Origin: an uncultured Paraglaciecola sp.
GTDB taxonomy: Bacteria; Pseudomonadota; Gammaproteobacteria; Enterobacterales; Alteromonadaceae
DNA: 47,446 nucleotides
Reading direction: 5' to 3'
NCBI RefSeq assembly: GCF_913020055.1
Contig: NZ_CAJWCF010000023.1
Coordinates: 1-47,446, forward strand
Each line of letters begins with the position of its first letter. The stretch's first letter is position 1. Of this stretch, positions 15,719-24,934 are shown piece after piece. The notes beneath the pieces were generated by a model. It saw only the letters and a list, made by a program, of their open reading frames with translations. It was not told the origin of the DNA and did not search any database. A program made the position numbers and the translations under genes.

Positions 15719-16978
15719 TTAAACGTTAAAAACCGTTTCTGAACTGATAACCCCTGCCAATTTATTCACATCAGCTATGTTTTTAAAGGATTGGCGATTA
15801 ACTAAGATTGTTGTGGCCATTTTGAGCGCTTGTGTTTCTAGTTTAGCCCTCAAGGTATTATCCTCAAATTGCATAAAATCAGCCACTTTTGCCACACCTA
15901 AAATTCTACGTATTATTTTGCATGCAGCGAACCCTAGGGACTCGTTTAACAATTGCTGCATAAAAACTTGCCTAAAGGTTTGATGACTGTCGCCGCTCAG
16001 ATCTTTACCCATAAATGTTTGTTCTTGCTTCAGTTCATGTTCTGACCACAAACATAAGAATTTTTCTTCGAATTTGTACCAAAGCTGGTCAATAGTCTCC
16101 AGTAACCATTGGCTATAATTAACAGACTCAGCTGATTTTCGATGTGCATGGGAAAAATAGTTTATGTACAAATTGGCAATCAGAGCGCCAATGTCAAATC
16201 CCATGGGGCCAGCAAATGAAAACTCCGGATCAATTACAAAAGTTTGTTGCTCGTTTACCATAACTGAACCGGTATGTAGATCGCCATGAAGTAACGCTTC
16301 GGGTTTGTTCATGAATATATATTTCATTTCTGCTACTTGCGCGCGCACAGTTGGATTTTTTTGAATCGAATCAATAACAGACTGAGGTAGAGCTGGGTTG
16401 TAATCGTTCATTTCATGATGTTCAAAAGGATAAGTAAATACAAAGTCTTCGGTGATTTGACACATATCCTGATTGCAACTTTTACTGACCATGGCTTTTT
16501 TATCGCCCGATGACAGAGCGAAACCAGACGAATAAAATAATGTTTCTGCTAGAAAAGTAGATAAGTCTTCGGCCAATCTAGGTAAATACCGTGCTTGTAT
16601 TAACTCAGTGCGCAAAATCGCATGTTTACTCAGGTTTTGCATGATAACAACTGACAAAGCTTCAGATTGGTAGTATACCTCTGGCACCATTTCTGGACAC
16701 ACACTAGATTGATAATGTAAGGCGTTAATTTCTGCGGTCATACGTTGACGGGTCAATGGCCACTGCTCACCCATCACTTTAATGTAGGGTGGTGCCTGTT
16801 TAACAAAAACCGATTGATTCGGATCTTGTTTGTTAGTCACCACGAAGGCGAAATTCATATTGCCATCGTTTATTTCTTTCACATCTAAATTATCGAAAGA
16901 AGAAAACCTCTGCTGAACTGCGGGCAGTGATTGCAGATAATCAATAAGATTACTGTGGTTAAGTTGATAATATTCCAT
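15719..16978 (-). CDS. mtnK: S-methyl-5-thioribose kinase
   Basis: A 419-residue kinase of the methionine salvage pathway, phosphorylating methylthioribose at C1. It has the protein-kinase-like fold of this family: EINDGNMNFAFVV, then SVFVKQAPPYIKVMGEQWPL with the ATP-binding lysine, the catalytic loop LLHGDLHTGSVMV, the metal-binding DPEFSFAGPMGFDIGALIANL, and a C-terminal helical domain with the RR-I-LG-A motif (KIIRRILGVAKVADF). The usual partner mtnA (isomerase) and the rest of the pathway are not in the window. The gene is 69 bases downstream of the M19 peptidase gene on the same strand. Confidence 0.93.
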   Translation of the reverse strand: MEYYQLNHSNLIDYLQSLPAVQQRFSSFDNLDVKEINDGNMNFAFVVTNKQDPNQSVFVKQAPPYIKVMGEQWPLTRQRMTAEINALHYQSSVCPEMVPEVYYQSEALSVVIMQNLSKHAILRTELIQARYLPRLAEDLSTFLAETLFYSSGFALSSGDKKAMVSKSCNQDMCQITEDFVFTYPFEHHEMNDYNPALPQSVIDSIQKNPTVRAQVAEMKYIFMNKPEALLHGDLHTGSVMVNEQQTFVIDPEFSFAGPMGFDIGALIANLYINYFSHAHRKSAESVNYSQWLLETIDQLWYKFEEKFLCLWSEHELKQEQTFMGKDLSGDSHQTFRQVFMQQLLNESLGFAACKIIRRILGVAKVADFMQFEDNTLRAKLETQALKMATTILVNRQSFKNIADVNKLAGVISSETVFNV

Positions 16979-17047
16979 TAAGGGTGGTTTACCTTTGATG
17001 ACATTGTAATTGGATTAATAGGTTTATTGCCGTTGGTTGAGTTGCCG

Positions 17048-18223
17048 TTAACCCGGCAAATGTAGTTGCAAGTATCGCAGCATATTACCACCCATCACTT
17101 GCTTAATTTGTAGTTCGCTCAGCCCTAAATCTAACAGAGCTTGTGTTAAGTAAATTAACTCCGACGTATCAAAAGGCACACTCGTTGCGCCATCGTAGTC
17201 AGAGCCTAGAGCAATATGCTCACTACCGACTAATTCAATGCCATATTTAATCGCTTTAGCAATCTCGATTACGTTTGGCTCACACACGGCACCATCCCAA
17301 TAACCCACAGCAATAAGTCCGTCGTTGGCTGCAATCTGTTGCATCAAATCATCGGAGATATTCCGTGGTGAAGGGCAATGTCCGTAAAAACCAGTATGGC
17401 TAACCAATAAGGGTTGATTACTCATAGCCAATACGTCTTTGACTACTTGTTCGGTTGAATGCGACACATCCACCATAATCCCCAATGATTGCATTTTTTG
17501 TATGGCTTCTCGCCCAAAGGTTGTTAATCCCTCACCACTTTCTCCATGTAACGAACCACCTAACTTGTTATCAAAAAAGTGCTGCAAACTCATCATTCTA
17601 AAACCACTGTCGAATAAGCGTTGAATATTATTCAAATCACCATCAAGGGCATGTGAGCCTTCAGTGCCTAACAACAAACCCAATAATTGCGGATTCGCTT
17701 TTCGCTCTAATATAAATCTTGCAAGTTCGGATTTTGAAGTGATTAGGGAAACATGCTGCGGAAATTCATTCACCAACTCAAGGGCTTTGCCGGCCTGAAA
17801 TAGTGCTCGTTCAGCCAAACTGTCCCATGTTTTAGCTGGCCAAAGGCTAACTAAGGCTAATTTTGTAATATTGTCACTGGCATCAGTGCTATTTTCTTCA
17901 TAATTAATACCATCAGGAGACTTAGTCACTGTAGTCAGCATTTGTAAAGCAACGTTACCTTGTTGCAACCTAGGAATATCCATATGACCATAGTCATGCT
18001 TATCCATTAAGTCTCGTTTCCACAACAATGTATCGCTGTGCCAGTCACCAATAATCAATTGAGCATGCAAGGTCCGAGCTTGCGCAGATATCACCGGTAA
18101 ATGTGAGTCGTGCAAAAGATTTGTTTGTTTATCGAGATAAGCGGGGAAAAATACAAAGAAGCCGATTGCAAAAAGAATGACTAAACACGCGGTAATTTTC
18201 AAACTGACTTTTTTAAATGGCAT
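17048..18223 (-). CDS. M19 family (renal-type) membrane dipeptidase
   Basis: A 391-residue zinc dipeptidase. An N-terminal hydrophobic segment (about residues 8-30, LKITACLVILFAIGFFVFFP) acts as signal or membrane anchor and puts the enzyme in the periplasm. Metal-site motifs of the family are present: GDWHSDTL, the bridging glutamate in LLGTEGSHALDG, VDVSHSTEQVV, PLLVSHTGFYGHCPSPRNISDD, and IALGSDYDGAT near the C-terminus. M19 enzymes cleave dipeptides and some also D-amino acid or lactam substrates. It precedes mtnK on the same strand, but no metabolic link between them is obvious. Confidence 0.92.
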   Translation of the reverse strand: MPFKKVSLKITACLVILFAIGFFVFFPAYLDKQTNLLHDSHLPVISAQARTLHAQLIIGDWHSDTLLWKRDLMDKHDYGHMDIPRLQQGNVALQMLTTVTKSPDGINYEENSTDASDNITKLALVSLWPAKTWDSLAERALFQAGKALELVNEFPQHVSLITSKSELARFILERKANPQLLGLLLGTEGSHALDGDLNNIQRLFDSGFRMMSLQHFFDNKLGGSLHGESGEGLTTFGREAIQKMQSLGIMVDVSHSTEQVVKDVLAMSNQPLLVSHTGFYGHCPSPRNISDDLMQQIAANDGLIAVGYWDGAVCEPNVIEIAKAIKYGIELVGSEHIALGSDYDGATSVPFDTSELIYLTQALLDLGLSELQIKQVMGGNMLRYLQLHLPG

Positions 18224-18288
18224 ACATTTTAATCTACTAGTTAAAAAAGCATGATATAAGATTTATCAGATTGAATAAATATCAAACC

Positions 18289-19188
18289 TTAATACTTCAC
18301 CCTTGCCACTAAAAAATCTACCGCAGCTTTTACTTTAGGCACAAGATATCGTTGTTTTTGGTACAACAGATAAACTGCCATATCGTTATTTTGGCTAATT
18401 TGCACTTGCGGCTCTATCACTAATTCAACTAATTCACCACTTGCTAGGTGATGAGCAGCAGCCCAACGTGGAGCCATTAACACCCCTTTTCCTTGAGCTG
18501 CCAATTCACCTAACCACTTTCCATTATTAGAAACGGCTACTTGCGGCCCCGAGACATCATGCCATTGACCATTGATATTACTTAACCAAGGCGTAGGACC
18601 ATTAGGCGTGCGAAAATATAAACCTTTGTGCAGCTTTAGTTCAGTTGCATGTTTAGGGTTACCCATCTCAGCTAAATAACTCGGCGCTGCTACGGGGATA
18701 AATTGATTGCCCATTAATTTAATCGCTAACACTCGTTCATTGGGTGCATAACCGCCGCGGATAGCCACATCAACATCATCTCGACTCAAAGCTGATAACT
18801 CATCGCTTAGACTGACATCTAGAACGATCTCTGGATAAAGCTGACTAAATTCGTCAAGTAGTGGTAGTAAAATCCGCTCGCCAAAGCCCACCATCGAACT
18901 AATATGTAAATGCCCCATGGGTTTCGCTTGGTAGCTGCGTACCGCCTCATTACTTTGCTCAAGTTGATTAAGAATATCTAACACCTGACTATAATAACGC
19001 TGCCCCACTTCGGTTAATTTCACGTCTCGAGTAGAACGCTTCAACAAAGTAGCGCCTAAGCTATTTTCTAAGTCGGCCACTCGCCTTGATAACGATGAAG
19101 GCGGCACGCCAAAAACAACTGCAGCTTTAGTAAAACTGCCCGTTTCTGCTACTTTACTGAAATATCTTAACGCTCTAAATTGATCCAT
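18289..19188 (-). CDS. LysR-family transcriptional regulator
   Basis: A 299-residue LysR regulator. The N-terminal winged helix-turn-helix covers about residues 1-60 (FRALRYFSKVAETGSFTKAA, VPPSSLSRRVADLENSLGA). The effector domain starts with MGHLHISSMVGFGERILLPL. I use the ATG at 19188, giving the standard MDQFRALRYF start; the frame extends eight codons further to 19212 without support. It is divergent from a CurA-like oxidoreductase gene, and the shared 150-base spacer carries two inverted repeats with TTG/CAA ends. By the usual LysR arrangement it probably controls that gene. The inducer is unknown. Confidence 0.93.
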   Translation of the reverse strand: MDQFRALRYFSKVAETGSFTKAAVVFGVPPSSLSRRVADLENSLGATLLKRSTRDVKLTEVGQRYYSQVLDILNQLEQSNEAVRSYQAKPMGHLHISSMVGFGERILLPLLDEFSQLYPEIVLDVSLSDELSALSRDDVDVAIRGGYAPNERVLAIKLMGNQFIPVAAPSYLAEMGNPKHATELKLHKGLYFRTPNGPTPWLSNINGQWHDVSGPQVAVSNNGKWLGELAAQGKGVLMAPRWAAAHHLASGELVELVIEPQVQISQNNDMAVYLLYQKQRYLVPKVKAAVDFLVARVKY

Positions 19189-19211
19189 TACACTCTCAAA
19201 TATTATATTCA

Positions 19212-19284
19212 AGCCGACATTATTGTCTTTTTAACAATAAAGATAGCGTTTTTCGGCTATATATTTTGCTATTTTATTTAGCAA
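19212..19284. promoter_or_regulatory. Two 7-base-spaced inverted repeats in the LysR/curA divergent spacer
   Basis: TTATTGT-N7-ACAATAA (19220-19240) and TTGCTA-N7-TAGCAA (19266-19284) have centres 45 bp apart. The first lies inside a wider AGCCGA (19212-19217) and TCGGCT (19253-19258) pair. Paired dyads with TTG and CAA half-sites fit the recognition and activation sites of a LysR regulator. Confidence 0.55.
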
Positions 19285-19340
19285 TACTAGCTGCACTTAG
19301 ATCATATTCTTAATAGTAATCACACATTGGAGTTCTAAAT

Positions 19341-20339
19341 ATGAGTACATTTACCGCTATTAATCTAGTTGCCCGACCTGCCCCTGGCCCTATAGGAGCA
19401 GAACTTTTTGAAGTCGTGCAAAAACCAATGCCTAGTGTTGGTCCTGGGCAAATTTTAGTTAAACAAACCCATATGTCACTAGATCCAGCGATGGTGGGTT
19501 GGATGAGCCCTGATCCAGAAAGTTATATTCCTCCTGTTGGTTTAGGCGAAGTGATGCGCTCTTCTGGCATAGGAGAAGTAGTAGAGAGTAATCACCCCGA
19601 CTTTACTGTTGGTGAACGTGTCATGGGTATGACGGGATGGACTGAGTACCTATTGAGCACGGGTGAAGGCCTTAGAAAAGTGCAGCCAGGTTTAGACCCT
19701 GAAATGGTTTTATCCGTATTTGCTTTACCCGGTTTAACGGCAACTCAAGGTTTATTCGGTTTTGGTAAACCTAAAGCGGGTGAAACCATAGTAGTAAGTG
19801 GTGCAGCGGGATCAGTAGGTTCTATTGTAGGCCAGTTAGCCAAAGCAGAAGGGCTAAACGTGGTGGGTGTTGCAGGCTCTGATGAAAAGTGTGACTGGAT
19901 AGTCAATGAGTTGGGTTTTGATGGTGCGATTAATTACAAAACAGATGATATTGATGCAAAGTTATCTCAGCTAGCTCCTAAGGGTGTAGATATTTACTTT
20001 GAAAATACTGGAGGCCCTATCCAACATCACGTTATCAATCATATGAATGCCCATGGTAGAGCAGTGGTGTGCGGTATGATTTCTGATTATACCGCTGATA
20101 CGCCTAGCGCCGGTCCAAATTGGATACCGATCATCAAAAAACGTATTACTATTCAAGGTTTTGCTATGCCAGACCACTTTGGTCAGCTACCTGAGCTAAT
20201 TGGTAAACTCACCCCTTATGTCATGCAAGGTAAAATCAAACACCGTGCACATGTATTAAATGGATTAGAGTCAGCTATTGATGGCTTAAATCTATTATTA
20301 AGGGGTGGCAATAAAGGTAAGTTAATCGTTAAATTGTAA
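19341..20339 (+). CDS. NADP-dependent MDR-family oxidoreductase, CurA/leukotriene B4 12-hydroxydehydrogenase type
   Basis: A 332-residue zinc-free medium-chain reductase. These use NADPH to reduce alpha,beta-unsaturated ketones or aldehydes; E. coli CurA (YncB) is the closest named type. Visible features are the N-terminal NLVARPAPGPIGAELFEVV, HMSLDPAMVGWM (typical MSLDPxMRGWM region), GEVMRSSGIGEVVES, and the NADPH-binding VVSGAAGSVGSIVGQLAKAEG. Conserved zinc ligands are absent, as expected. The start has GGAG 10 bases before ATG. It is divergent from a LysR regulator, a common arrangement for quinone or electrophile stress genes. The true substrate is unknown. Confidence 0.9.
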   Translation: MSTFTAINLVARPAPGPIGAELFEVVQKPMPSVGPGQILVKQTHMSLDPAMVGWMSPDPESYIPPVGLGEVMRSSGIGEVVESNHPDFTVGERVMGMTGWTEYLLSTGEGLRKVQPGLDPEMVLSVFALPGLTATQGLFGFGKPKAGETIVVSGAAGSVGSIVGQLAKAEGLNVVGVAGSDEKCDWIVNELGFDGAINYKTDDIDAKLSQLAPKGVDIYFENTGGPIQHHVINHMNAHGRAVVCGMISDYTADTPSAGPNWIPIIKKRITIQGFAMPDHFGQLPELIGKLTPYVMQGKIKHRAHVLNGLESAIDGLNLLLRGGNKGKLIVKL

Positions 20340-20360
20340 TACTGATTATTAACTTATTCA

Positions 20361-20391
20361 AAAAGAAGACATCGCAGTGATGTCTTCGAAT
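20361..20391 (-). terminator. Intrinsic terminator after mutT (and shared with the CurA-like gene)
   Basis: GAAGACATC (20365-20373) pairs with GATGTCTTC (20379-20387) around a 5-base loop. On the minus strand the stem is followed by TTTTTG, so it ends the secA-mutT direction well; on the plus strand the T run is weaker. Confidence 0.75.
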
Positions 20392-20406
20392 TTTGGTTAG
20401 TTGACA

Positions 20407-20808
20407 CTATTTAGTTTCAATAAATAAACTAACTAATTTATCAATAATCACTTGGTTAGCTTCTGGAAAGGTAAATTGACTTAGGTTAGCGATCTCCATC
20501 CATTGACTTTGTTGGCCTTCTTGGTGACTTGCTTGGCCTTCAAACTCTTCTACTAAGCGTACATCTAAGCGTACCTTTTTGTCACCATAGTCATGTTCAA
20601 TCAGCATAAACTGACTTTGCTTAGTTACCTGTATGCCAATTTCTTCTGATAACTCTCTAGATAATGCTTGTTCAATCGTTTCATTAGCTTCACGCTTACC
20701 ACCAGGAAATTCCCATTTTCCACCTTGGTGTAAGTTATCTGCTCGTTTGCTGATGTAGATTTTATTACCTTGTTTGATTACACCAACAGCCACTTCAACT
20801 ACTTTCAT
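20407..20808 (-). CDS. mutT: 8-oxo-dGTP diphosphatase MutT (Nudix hydrolase)
   Basis: A 133-residue Nudix enzyme that hydrolyses 8-oxo-dGTP to the monophosphate and so prevents A:T to C:G mutations. The Nudix box fits the consensus exactly: G, five residues, E, seven residues, RELSEEIGI. The N-terminal KVVEVAVGVI and GGKWEFPGGK are MutT-like. I use the ATG at 20808, which has a strong ribosome binding site (GGAGAG, 6 bases upstream); the frame opens nine codons earlier without support. It follows secA as in E. coli, but a good terminator lies between them. Confidence 0.94.
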   Translation of the reverse strand: MKVVEVAVGVIKQGNKIYISKRADNLHQGGKWEFPGGKREANETIEQALSRELSEEIGIQVTKQSQFMLIEHDYGDKKVRLDVRLVEEFEGQASHQEGQQSQWMEIANLSQFTFPEANQVIIDKLVSLFIETK

Positions 20809-20840
20809 TTGAGTCTCTCCAATACCACTTTCCATAAACT

Positions 20841-20868
20841 AAAAAGTCGGACATAAGTCCGACTTTTT
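20841..20868 (-). terminator. Intrinsic terminator between secA and mutT
   Basis: AAAAAGTCGGAC (20841-20852) pairs with GTCCGACTTTTT (20857-20868) around a 4-base ATAA loop, a compact 12-bp stem with T runs on either strand. It lies only 33 bases before the mutT start codon, so mutT expression depends on read-through or on a promoter overlapping this hairpin. Confidence 0.85.
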
Positions 20869-20891
20869 CATTGTCATTTAGTAAGTATGAA

Positions 20892-23585
20892 TTAACTCAA
20901 TTTACCATGACACTGTTTATACTTTTTACCTGAGCCACAAGGACAAGCGTCATTTCGACCTACCTTGGGACCTTCACGTAATACCTTTTTAGGTTGTTCT
21001 GGTTCGCTTGCTGATTCGTGCTCAAAGTTCTTTGGCGTTTCATCAGCCTGACGTCTTTGCTCTTCAACAGCTTCGACATCTTCCTGTGCTTTAACCTGAA
21101 CTTTACTTAAGATAGTGACCACTTCAACTTTTAGTGCTTCTAACATCTCAGAAAACAGCTCAAAAGACTCGCGTTTATATTCTTGCTTAGGATTTTTTTG
21201 CCCATAACTACGCAAGTGAATACCTTGACGAAGATGATCCATAGCAGCCAAATGTTCTTTCCAATGACTGTCTAGGTTTTGCAACATGACGGCTTTTTCA
21301 AATTGTTTTATGACTTGTGGACCAACAATTTCTTCTTTCGCTTTATAGGCTGCAGATACTTCTGCCAACACGCGCTCTCGAAGTTTTTCTTCGTACAATT
21401 TATCGTCTTCATCCAACCATTGTTGTACAGGCATGTCAGTTAAAAACTCGGCTTTAAATCGTTCTTCTAACCCAGCGATATCCCACATTTCCTCTAATGA
21501 TTGTGGAGGAATATACTGGTCTAGAATTCCATTTACCACGTCTTCACGAATGACTTCAATTGTTTCGCTGATTTCGCCTTCATCTAATAATTCATTACGT
21601 TGCTCGTAAATAACCTTACGTTGATCATTTGCCACATCATCATATTCGAGCAATTGTTTACGCATATCGAAGTTTCGACCTTCAACTTTACGCTGCGCGT
21701 TTTCAATCGCACGTGTAACCCAAGGGTGTTCAATCGCTTCGCCGCGCTCCATACCTAAACGCTTCATCATATTGCCCATTTTTTCCGAGGCAAATATACG
21801 CATTAACGCGTCATCTAATGACAAGTAAAAACGTGAAGAACCAGCATCACCTTGACGACCTGAGCGGCCACGTAGCTGATTATCGATTCGGCGTGACTCA
21901 TGACGTTCTGTGCCGATAATATGCAAACCACCCGATGCGAGTACAGCATCATGAGCGACTTTCCATTCTTCTTTAATCTTTTCTACTTTAGCGGGTTTAG
22001 GATCGTTAATTTTGTCCAATTCAGCCTGCCAATTACCACCTAAAACGATATCAGTTCCACGGCCTGCCATATTCGTAGCAATAGTAATGGCACCAGGTTT
22101 ACCGGCCTGTGAAACAATGTCCGCTTCTTGTTCGTGAAATTTGGCATTCAATACTTTGTGCGGTATTTTTGCTTTTTTCAGGATCCCTGAAATCAGTTCC
22201 GAATTTTCAATGGATACTGTCCCCACCAACGCTGGTTGACCGCGTTTGACACAATCTTTTATATCTTCAACAATCGCTTCGTATTTCTCTTCAGCGGTCA
22301 AAAATATCAAGTCGGCCTTATCAATACGTACCATAGGTTTATTAGTGGGGATAACAACTGTATCTAAACCGTAAATACTTTGAAATTCGAACGCTTCAGT
22401 ATCAGCTGTACCTGTCATACCAGAAAGTTTGTCGTACAAACGGAAATAATTCTGGAAGGTAATAGAGGCTAAGGTTTGGTTTTCATTCTGTATATTGACA
22501 CCTTCTTTAGCTTCTACAGCTTGATGTAAACCTTCCGACCAACGACGTCCCTCCATGGTCCGTCCAGTATGCTCATCAACGATAACAATTTCGTTATCCT
22601 TAACAATATAATCCACATCTCTGGCAAAAAGTTTGTGTGCTCGCAGTGCTGCATTAACATGATGCAATAATGAAATATTGGCCGCTGCAAACAAAGATTC
22701 CTCTTCTGGTAAAATGCCTTCTCGCTGTAAAACTTGCTCTACAAATATTTGACCATTTTCTGTCAAGTGGATTTGTTTACCTTTTTCATCAATGGTGTAG
22801 TGACCGTCGCCTGCTTCACCTTCTTCATCTTCTTTTTCTTGCTTGACGAGCTCAGGAATAATGACGTTAATTTTACGGTATAACTCAGAGCTATCTTCAG
22901 CTTGTCCAGAAATAATCAAAGGTGTACGCGCTTCATCGATTAGTATTGAGTCAACTTCATCAATTACCGCAAAATGTAAGGCTTTTTGAACACGATCGCC
23001 CGGACTAAACGCCATGTTGTCTCTTAAATAATCGAAACCAAATTCGTTATTTGTTCCGTAGGTAATATCGGCTGCATAAGCTTCTTTTTTCTGCTCATGA
23101 TTCATACCGGGAATATTACAACCTACCGTTAAGCCTAAAAATTCGAATAACGGCCGACTCCAATCGGCATCACGACTGGCTAAGTAGTCATTAACGGTAA
23201 TAACATGCACACCTTTACCAGATATCGCATTTAGGTAGGAAGGCAAGGTTGAGGTCAATGTTTTACCTTCCCCTGTGCGCATTTCAGCAATTTCACCTTG
23301 GTGTAACACTTGCCCCCCAAGCATTTGTACATCAAAGTGACGCATTCCAAATACTCGTTTACTCGCTTCACGCACAACAGCAAAAGCTTCAACCATAATA
23401 TCTTCTGTGGTCTGCTCTTTTTCTAAGCGTTGTCTAAATTCGCTCGTTTTATCCTTAAGTTGCTCATCAGTTAAGGCTTCGTATTCAGTTTCTAGCTGAT
23501 TGATAAGGACAACAGACTTGCCGAGCTTTTTGATAGTACGGTCGTTACGGCTGCCAAAAATTTTGGTGAAAATACTAGAAAACAT
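20892..23585 (-). CDS. secA: Preprotein translocase ATPase SecA
   Basis: A full-length 897-residue SecA, the motor that pushes unfolded preproteins through SecYEG. Walker A is MRTGEGKT (about 102-109) and the DEAD box region is [17 protein letters not shown]. The preprotein cross-linking and second nucleotide-binding domains are intact ([38 protein letters not shown]). The C-terminus has the zinc-binding linker for SecB and ribosome contact, [14 protein letters not shown]. It has its own likely promoter and a short leader, with a GGAAG ribosome binding site. No secM-like arrest gene precedes it. mutT follows, as in enterics. Confidence 0.98.
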   Translation of the reverse strand: MFSSIFTKIFGSRNDRTIKKLGKSVVLINQLETEYEALTDEQLKDKTSEFRQRLEKEQTTEDIMVEAFAVVREASKRVFGMRHFDVQMLGGQVLHQGEIAEMRTGEGKTLTSTLPSYLNAISGKGVHVITVNDYLASRDADWSRPLFEFLGLTVGCNIPGMNHEQKKEAYAADITYGTNNEFGFDYLRDNMAFSPGDRVQKALHFAVIDEVDSILIDEARTPLIISGQAEDSSELYRKINVIIPELVKQEKEDEEGEAGDGHYTIDEKGKQIHLTENGQIFVEQVLQREGILPEEESLFAAANISLLHHVNAALRAHKLFARDVDYIVKDNEIVIVDEHTGRTMEGRRWSEGLHQAVEAKEGVNIQNENQTLASITFQNYFRLYDKLSGMTGTADTEAFEFQSIYGLDTVVIPTNKPMVRIDKADLIFLTAEEKYEAIVEDIKDCVKRGQPALVGTVSIENSELISGILKKAKIPHKVLNAKFHEQEADIVSQAGKPGAITIATNMAGRGTDIVLGGNWQAELDKINDPKPAKVEKIKEEWKVAHDAVLASGGLHIIGTERHESRRIDNQLRGRSGRQGDAGSSRFYLSLDDALMRIFASEKMGNMMKRLGMERGEAIEHPWVTRAIENAQRKVEGRNFDMRKQLLEYDDVANDQRKVIYEQRNELLDEGEISETIEVIREDVVNGILDQYIPPQSLEEMWDIAGLEERFKAEFLTDMPVQQWLDEDDKLYEEKLRERVLAEVSAAYKAKEEIVGPQVIKQFEKAVMLQNLDSHWKEHLAAMDHLRQGIHLRSYGQKNPKQEYKRESFELFSEMLEALKVEVVTILSKVQVKAQEDVEAVEEQRRQADETPKNFEHESASEPEQPKKVLREGPKVGRNDACPCGSGKKYKQCHGKLS

Positions 23586-23617
23586 CGATTTACAGCTTCC
23601 AATCTAAAGGATTAATA

Positions 23618-23646
23618 ATTTTACTTGTACACAAATTTACCAACAA
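23618..23646 (-). promoter_or_regulatory. Likely sigma-70-type promoter of secA
   Basis: On the minus strand TTGTTG (23646-23641) and TAAAAT (23623-23618) are separated by 17 bases. The predicted start near 23611 would give a leader of about 26 nt before the secA ATG, which leaves no room for a regulatory upstream reading frame. Confidence 0.6.
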
Positions 23647-23675
23647 TTTATGAACAAACCCTGTACTAAAATAAA

Positions 23676-23700
23676 ACAATCGGCTCATAGAGCCGATTGT
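23676..23700 (-). terminator. Intrinsic terminator after the M23 peptidase gene
   Basis: ACAATCGGCT (23676-23685) pairs perfectly with AGCCGATTGT (23691-23700) around a 5-base loop. On the minus strand it is followed by TTTTATTTTAG. It should separate the peptidase transcript from secA. Confidence 0.85.
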
Positions 23701-23729
23701 CGATAATAAATTTATGCACCCGCAAAATG

Positions 23730-24638
23730 CTAGGAGCTTTTTCGATATACGTAAGGCAACGGATCTTGCTGTTTACCTTTTTGTATCACCTCATAATGCA
23801 CATGGGCTCCGGTAGAGCGCCCCGTATTACCCATTACAGCAATACTTTGCCCTTTCGTTACCACGTCACCAATCTTAACATTAAGTTCTTTATTGTGCCC
23901 GTAACGCGTGACTAACCCATTACCATGATCGATTTCGACTAACTCGCCATAACCATAACGAGTACCAGACCATGTGATAATACCTGCACCTGTTGCCAGA
24001 ACGGGTTCACCTTCTTTTCCTGCAAAATCAAGGCCTTTATGCATTGCAGGCAAACCACTAAATGGGTCTTTACGTATTCCATAGTAAGAAGATAACCAAC
24101 CAGAGGATATAGGTTTACCCTCTAATCTGCTCTCTTGATTTATATGGTGACTTAACATGATAGATTCAAGGGCGGTAAGTTCTTGTGCTTTATTTTGTAT
24201 TTTTTCAAGCATATCGGTCATTTTCGATAACAGCTCATCTTGCACTTGAATTTCTACTGGGCTGTTGTCGGCAGGACCGCCCATAGCGGGTATTTGATTA
24301 AAACTAAATTCATCTGGGTTGAGGTTTGCTTGTTCTACCAATCTAGACCCTAACGCATCTAAGCGTTGAATTTGACTCTGCATATCTGCCAACTTAAGCA
24401 TCATGCCAGTCATGCGTTGCTCTGTAGATGTTTTAAGTAAGTCGACTTCGCTGGCTTGTTGTTCTAACCCCGATTTAGCATGCTGGATCCTAGCAATGTT
24501 TTCTTCTGGGGAGTGGGTAGAACGGCTGGAAACAAGAAAAAAACCGCTTATCACTAATAGCGATAACAGCAATTTTTGCTTATTTATGTTTAGCACAAAA
24601 CGTGCTTTATTACTTTTAAAGAGTAACGTTAATGTCAT
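23730..24638 (-). CDS. M23-family (LytM-type) periplasmic metallopeptidase
   Basis: A membrane-anchored peptidoglycan endopeptidase of about 302 residues. Numbered from the longest start (24662), a hydrophobic segment lies near 30-46 (KLLLSLLVISGFFLVSS), then a coiled-coil region with many Q/E/L residues (about 55-170), then the LytM domain. The zinc and catalytic residues are all present: H208 and D212 in HKGLDFAG, H256 in RYGHN, and H287/H289 in HVHYEV, so it is predicted to be active, unlike EnvC/NlpD-type activators. I prefer the ATG at 24638. It lies between lpxC and secA, where enterics carry secM, and has its own terminator. A link to division or cell-wall remodelling is inferred from this place. 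Confidence 0.9.
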   Translation of the reverse strand: MTLTLLFKSNKARFVLNINKQKLLLSLLVISGFFLVSSRSTHSPEENIARIQHAKSGLEQQASEVDLLKTSTEQRMTGMMLKLADMQSQIQRLDALGSRLVEQANLNPDEFSFNQIPAMGGPADNSPVEIQVQDELLSKMTDMLEKIQNKAQELTALESIMLSHHINQESRLEGKPISSGWLSSYYGIRKDPFSGLPAMHKGLDFAGKEGEPVLATGAGIITWSGTRYGYGELVEIDHGNGLVTRYGHNKELNVKIGDVVTKGQSIAVMGNTGRSTGAHVHYEVIQKGKQQDPLPYVYRKSS

Positions 24639-24891
24639 TACTATTGACTGCCTTTTCAACATGGACTCAATATACCGTTAAGCTTAATTCACTAACACCT
24701 AAACTAACAGCATTTCAAGTTATACTAATCACAACATACTGTTGATTTTTTATACGTATCGGTTCCCTGTTTGGGATACTTTAATTGGCTTCAAATCAAA
24801 AGGTTAAGATTAATACATTAAATATTGGTATTTGTACTAGCAGAGTATCATACAGCTGCGCCAAATATTATTGATAAGTTTACAAAAATAT

Positions 24892-24934
24892 TAATCGTCT
24901 AGGTAAAACCCTAGAGTCGAACGAAAAACGATTA
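24892..24934 (-). terminator. Nested inverted repeat at the 3' end of lpxC
   Basis: TCTAGG (24898-24903) pairs with CCTAGA (24910-24915), and the outer TAATCGT (24892-24898) can pair with ACGATTA (24928-24934), overlapping the lpxC stop codon. No T run follows closely on the minus strand, so termination here is uncertain. The remaining spacer to the M23 gene (about 250 bases) holds no reading frame I can support. Confidence 0.35.

Noticed and set aside
23586..23675. Possible secM-like arrest peptide gene before secA
   Set aside because: No reading frame with a signal sequence and arrest motif fits between the M23 terminator and secA.
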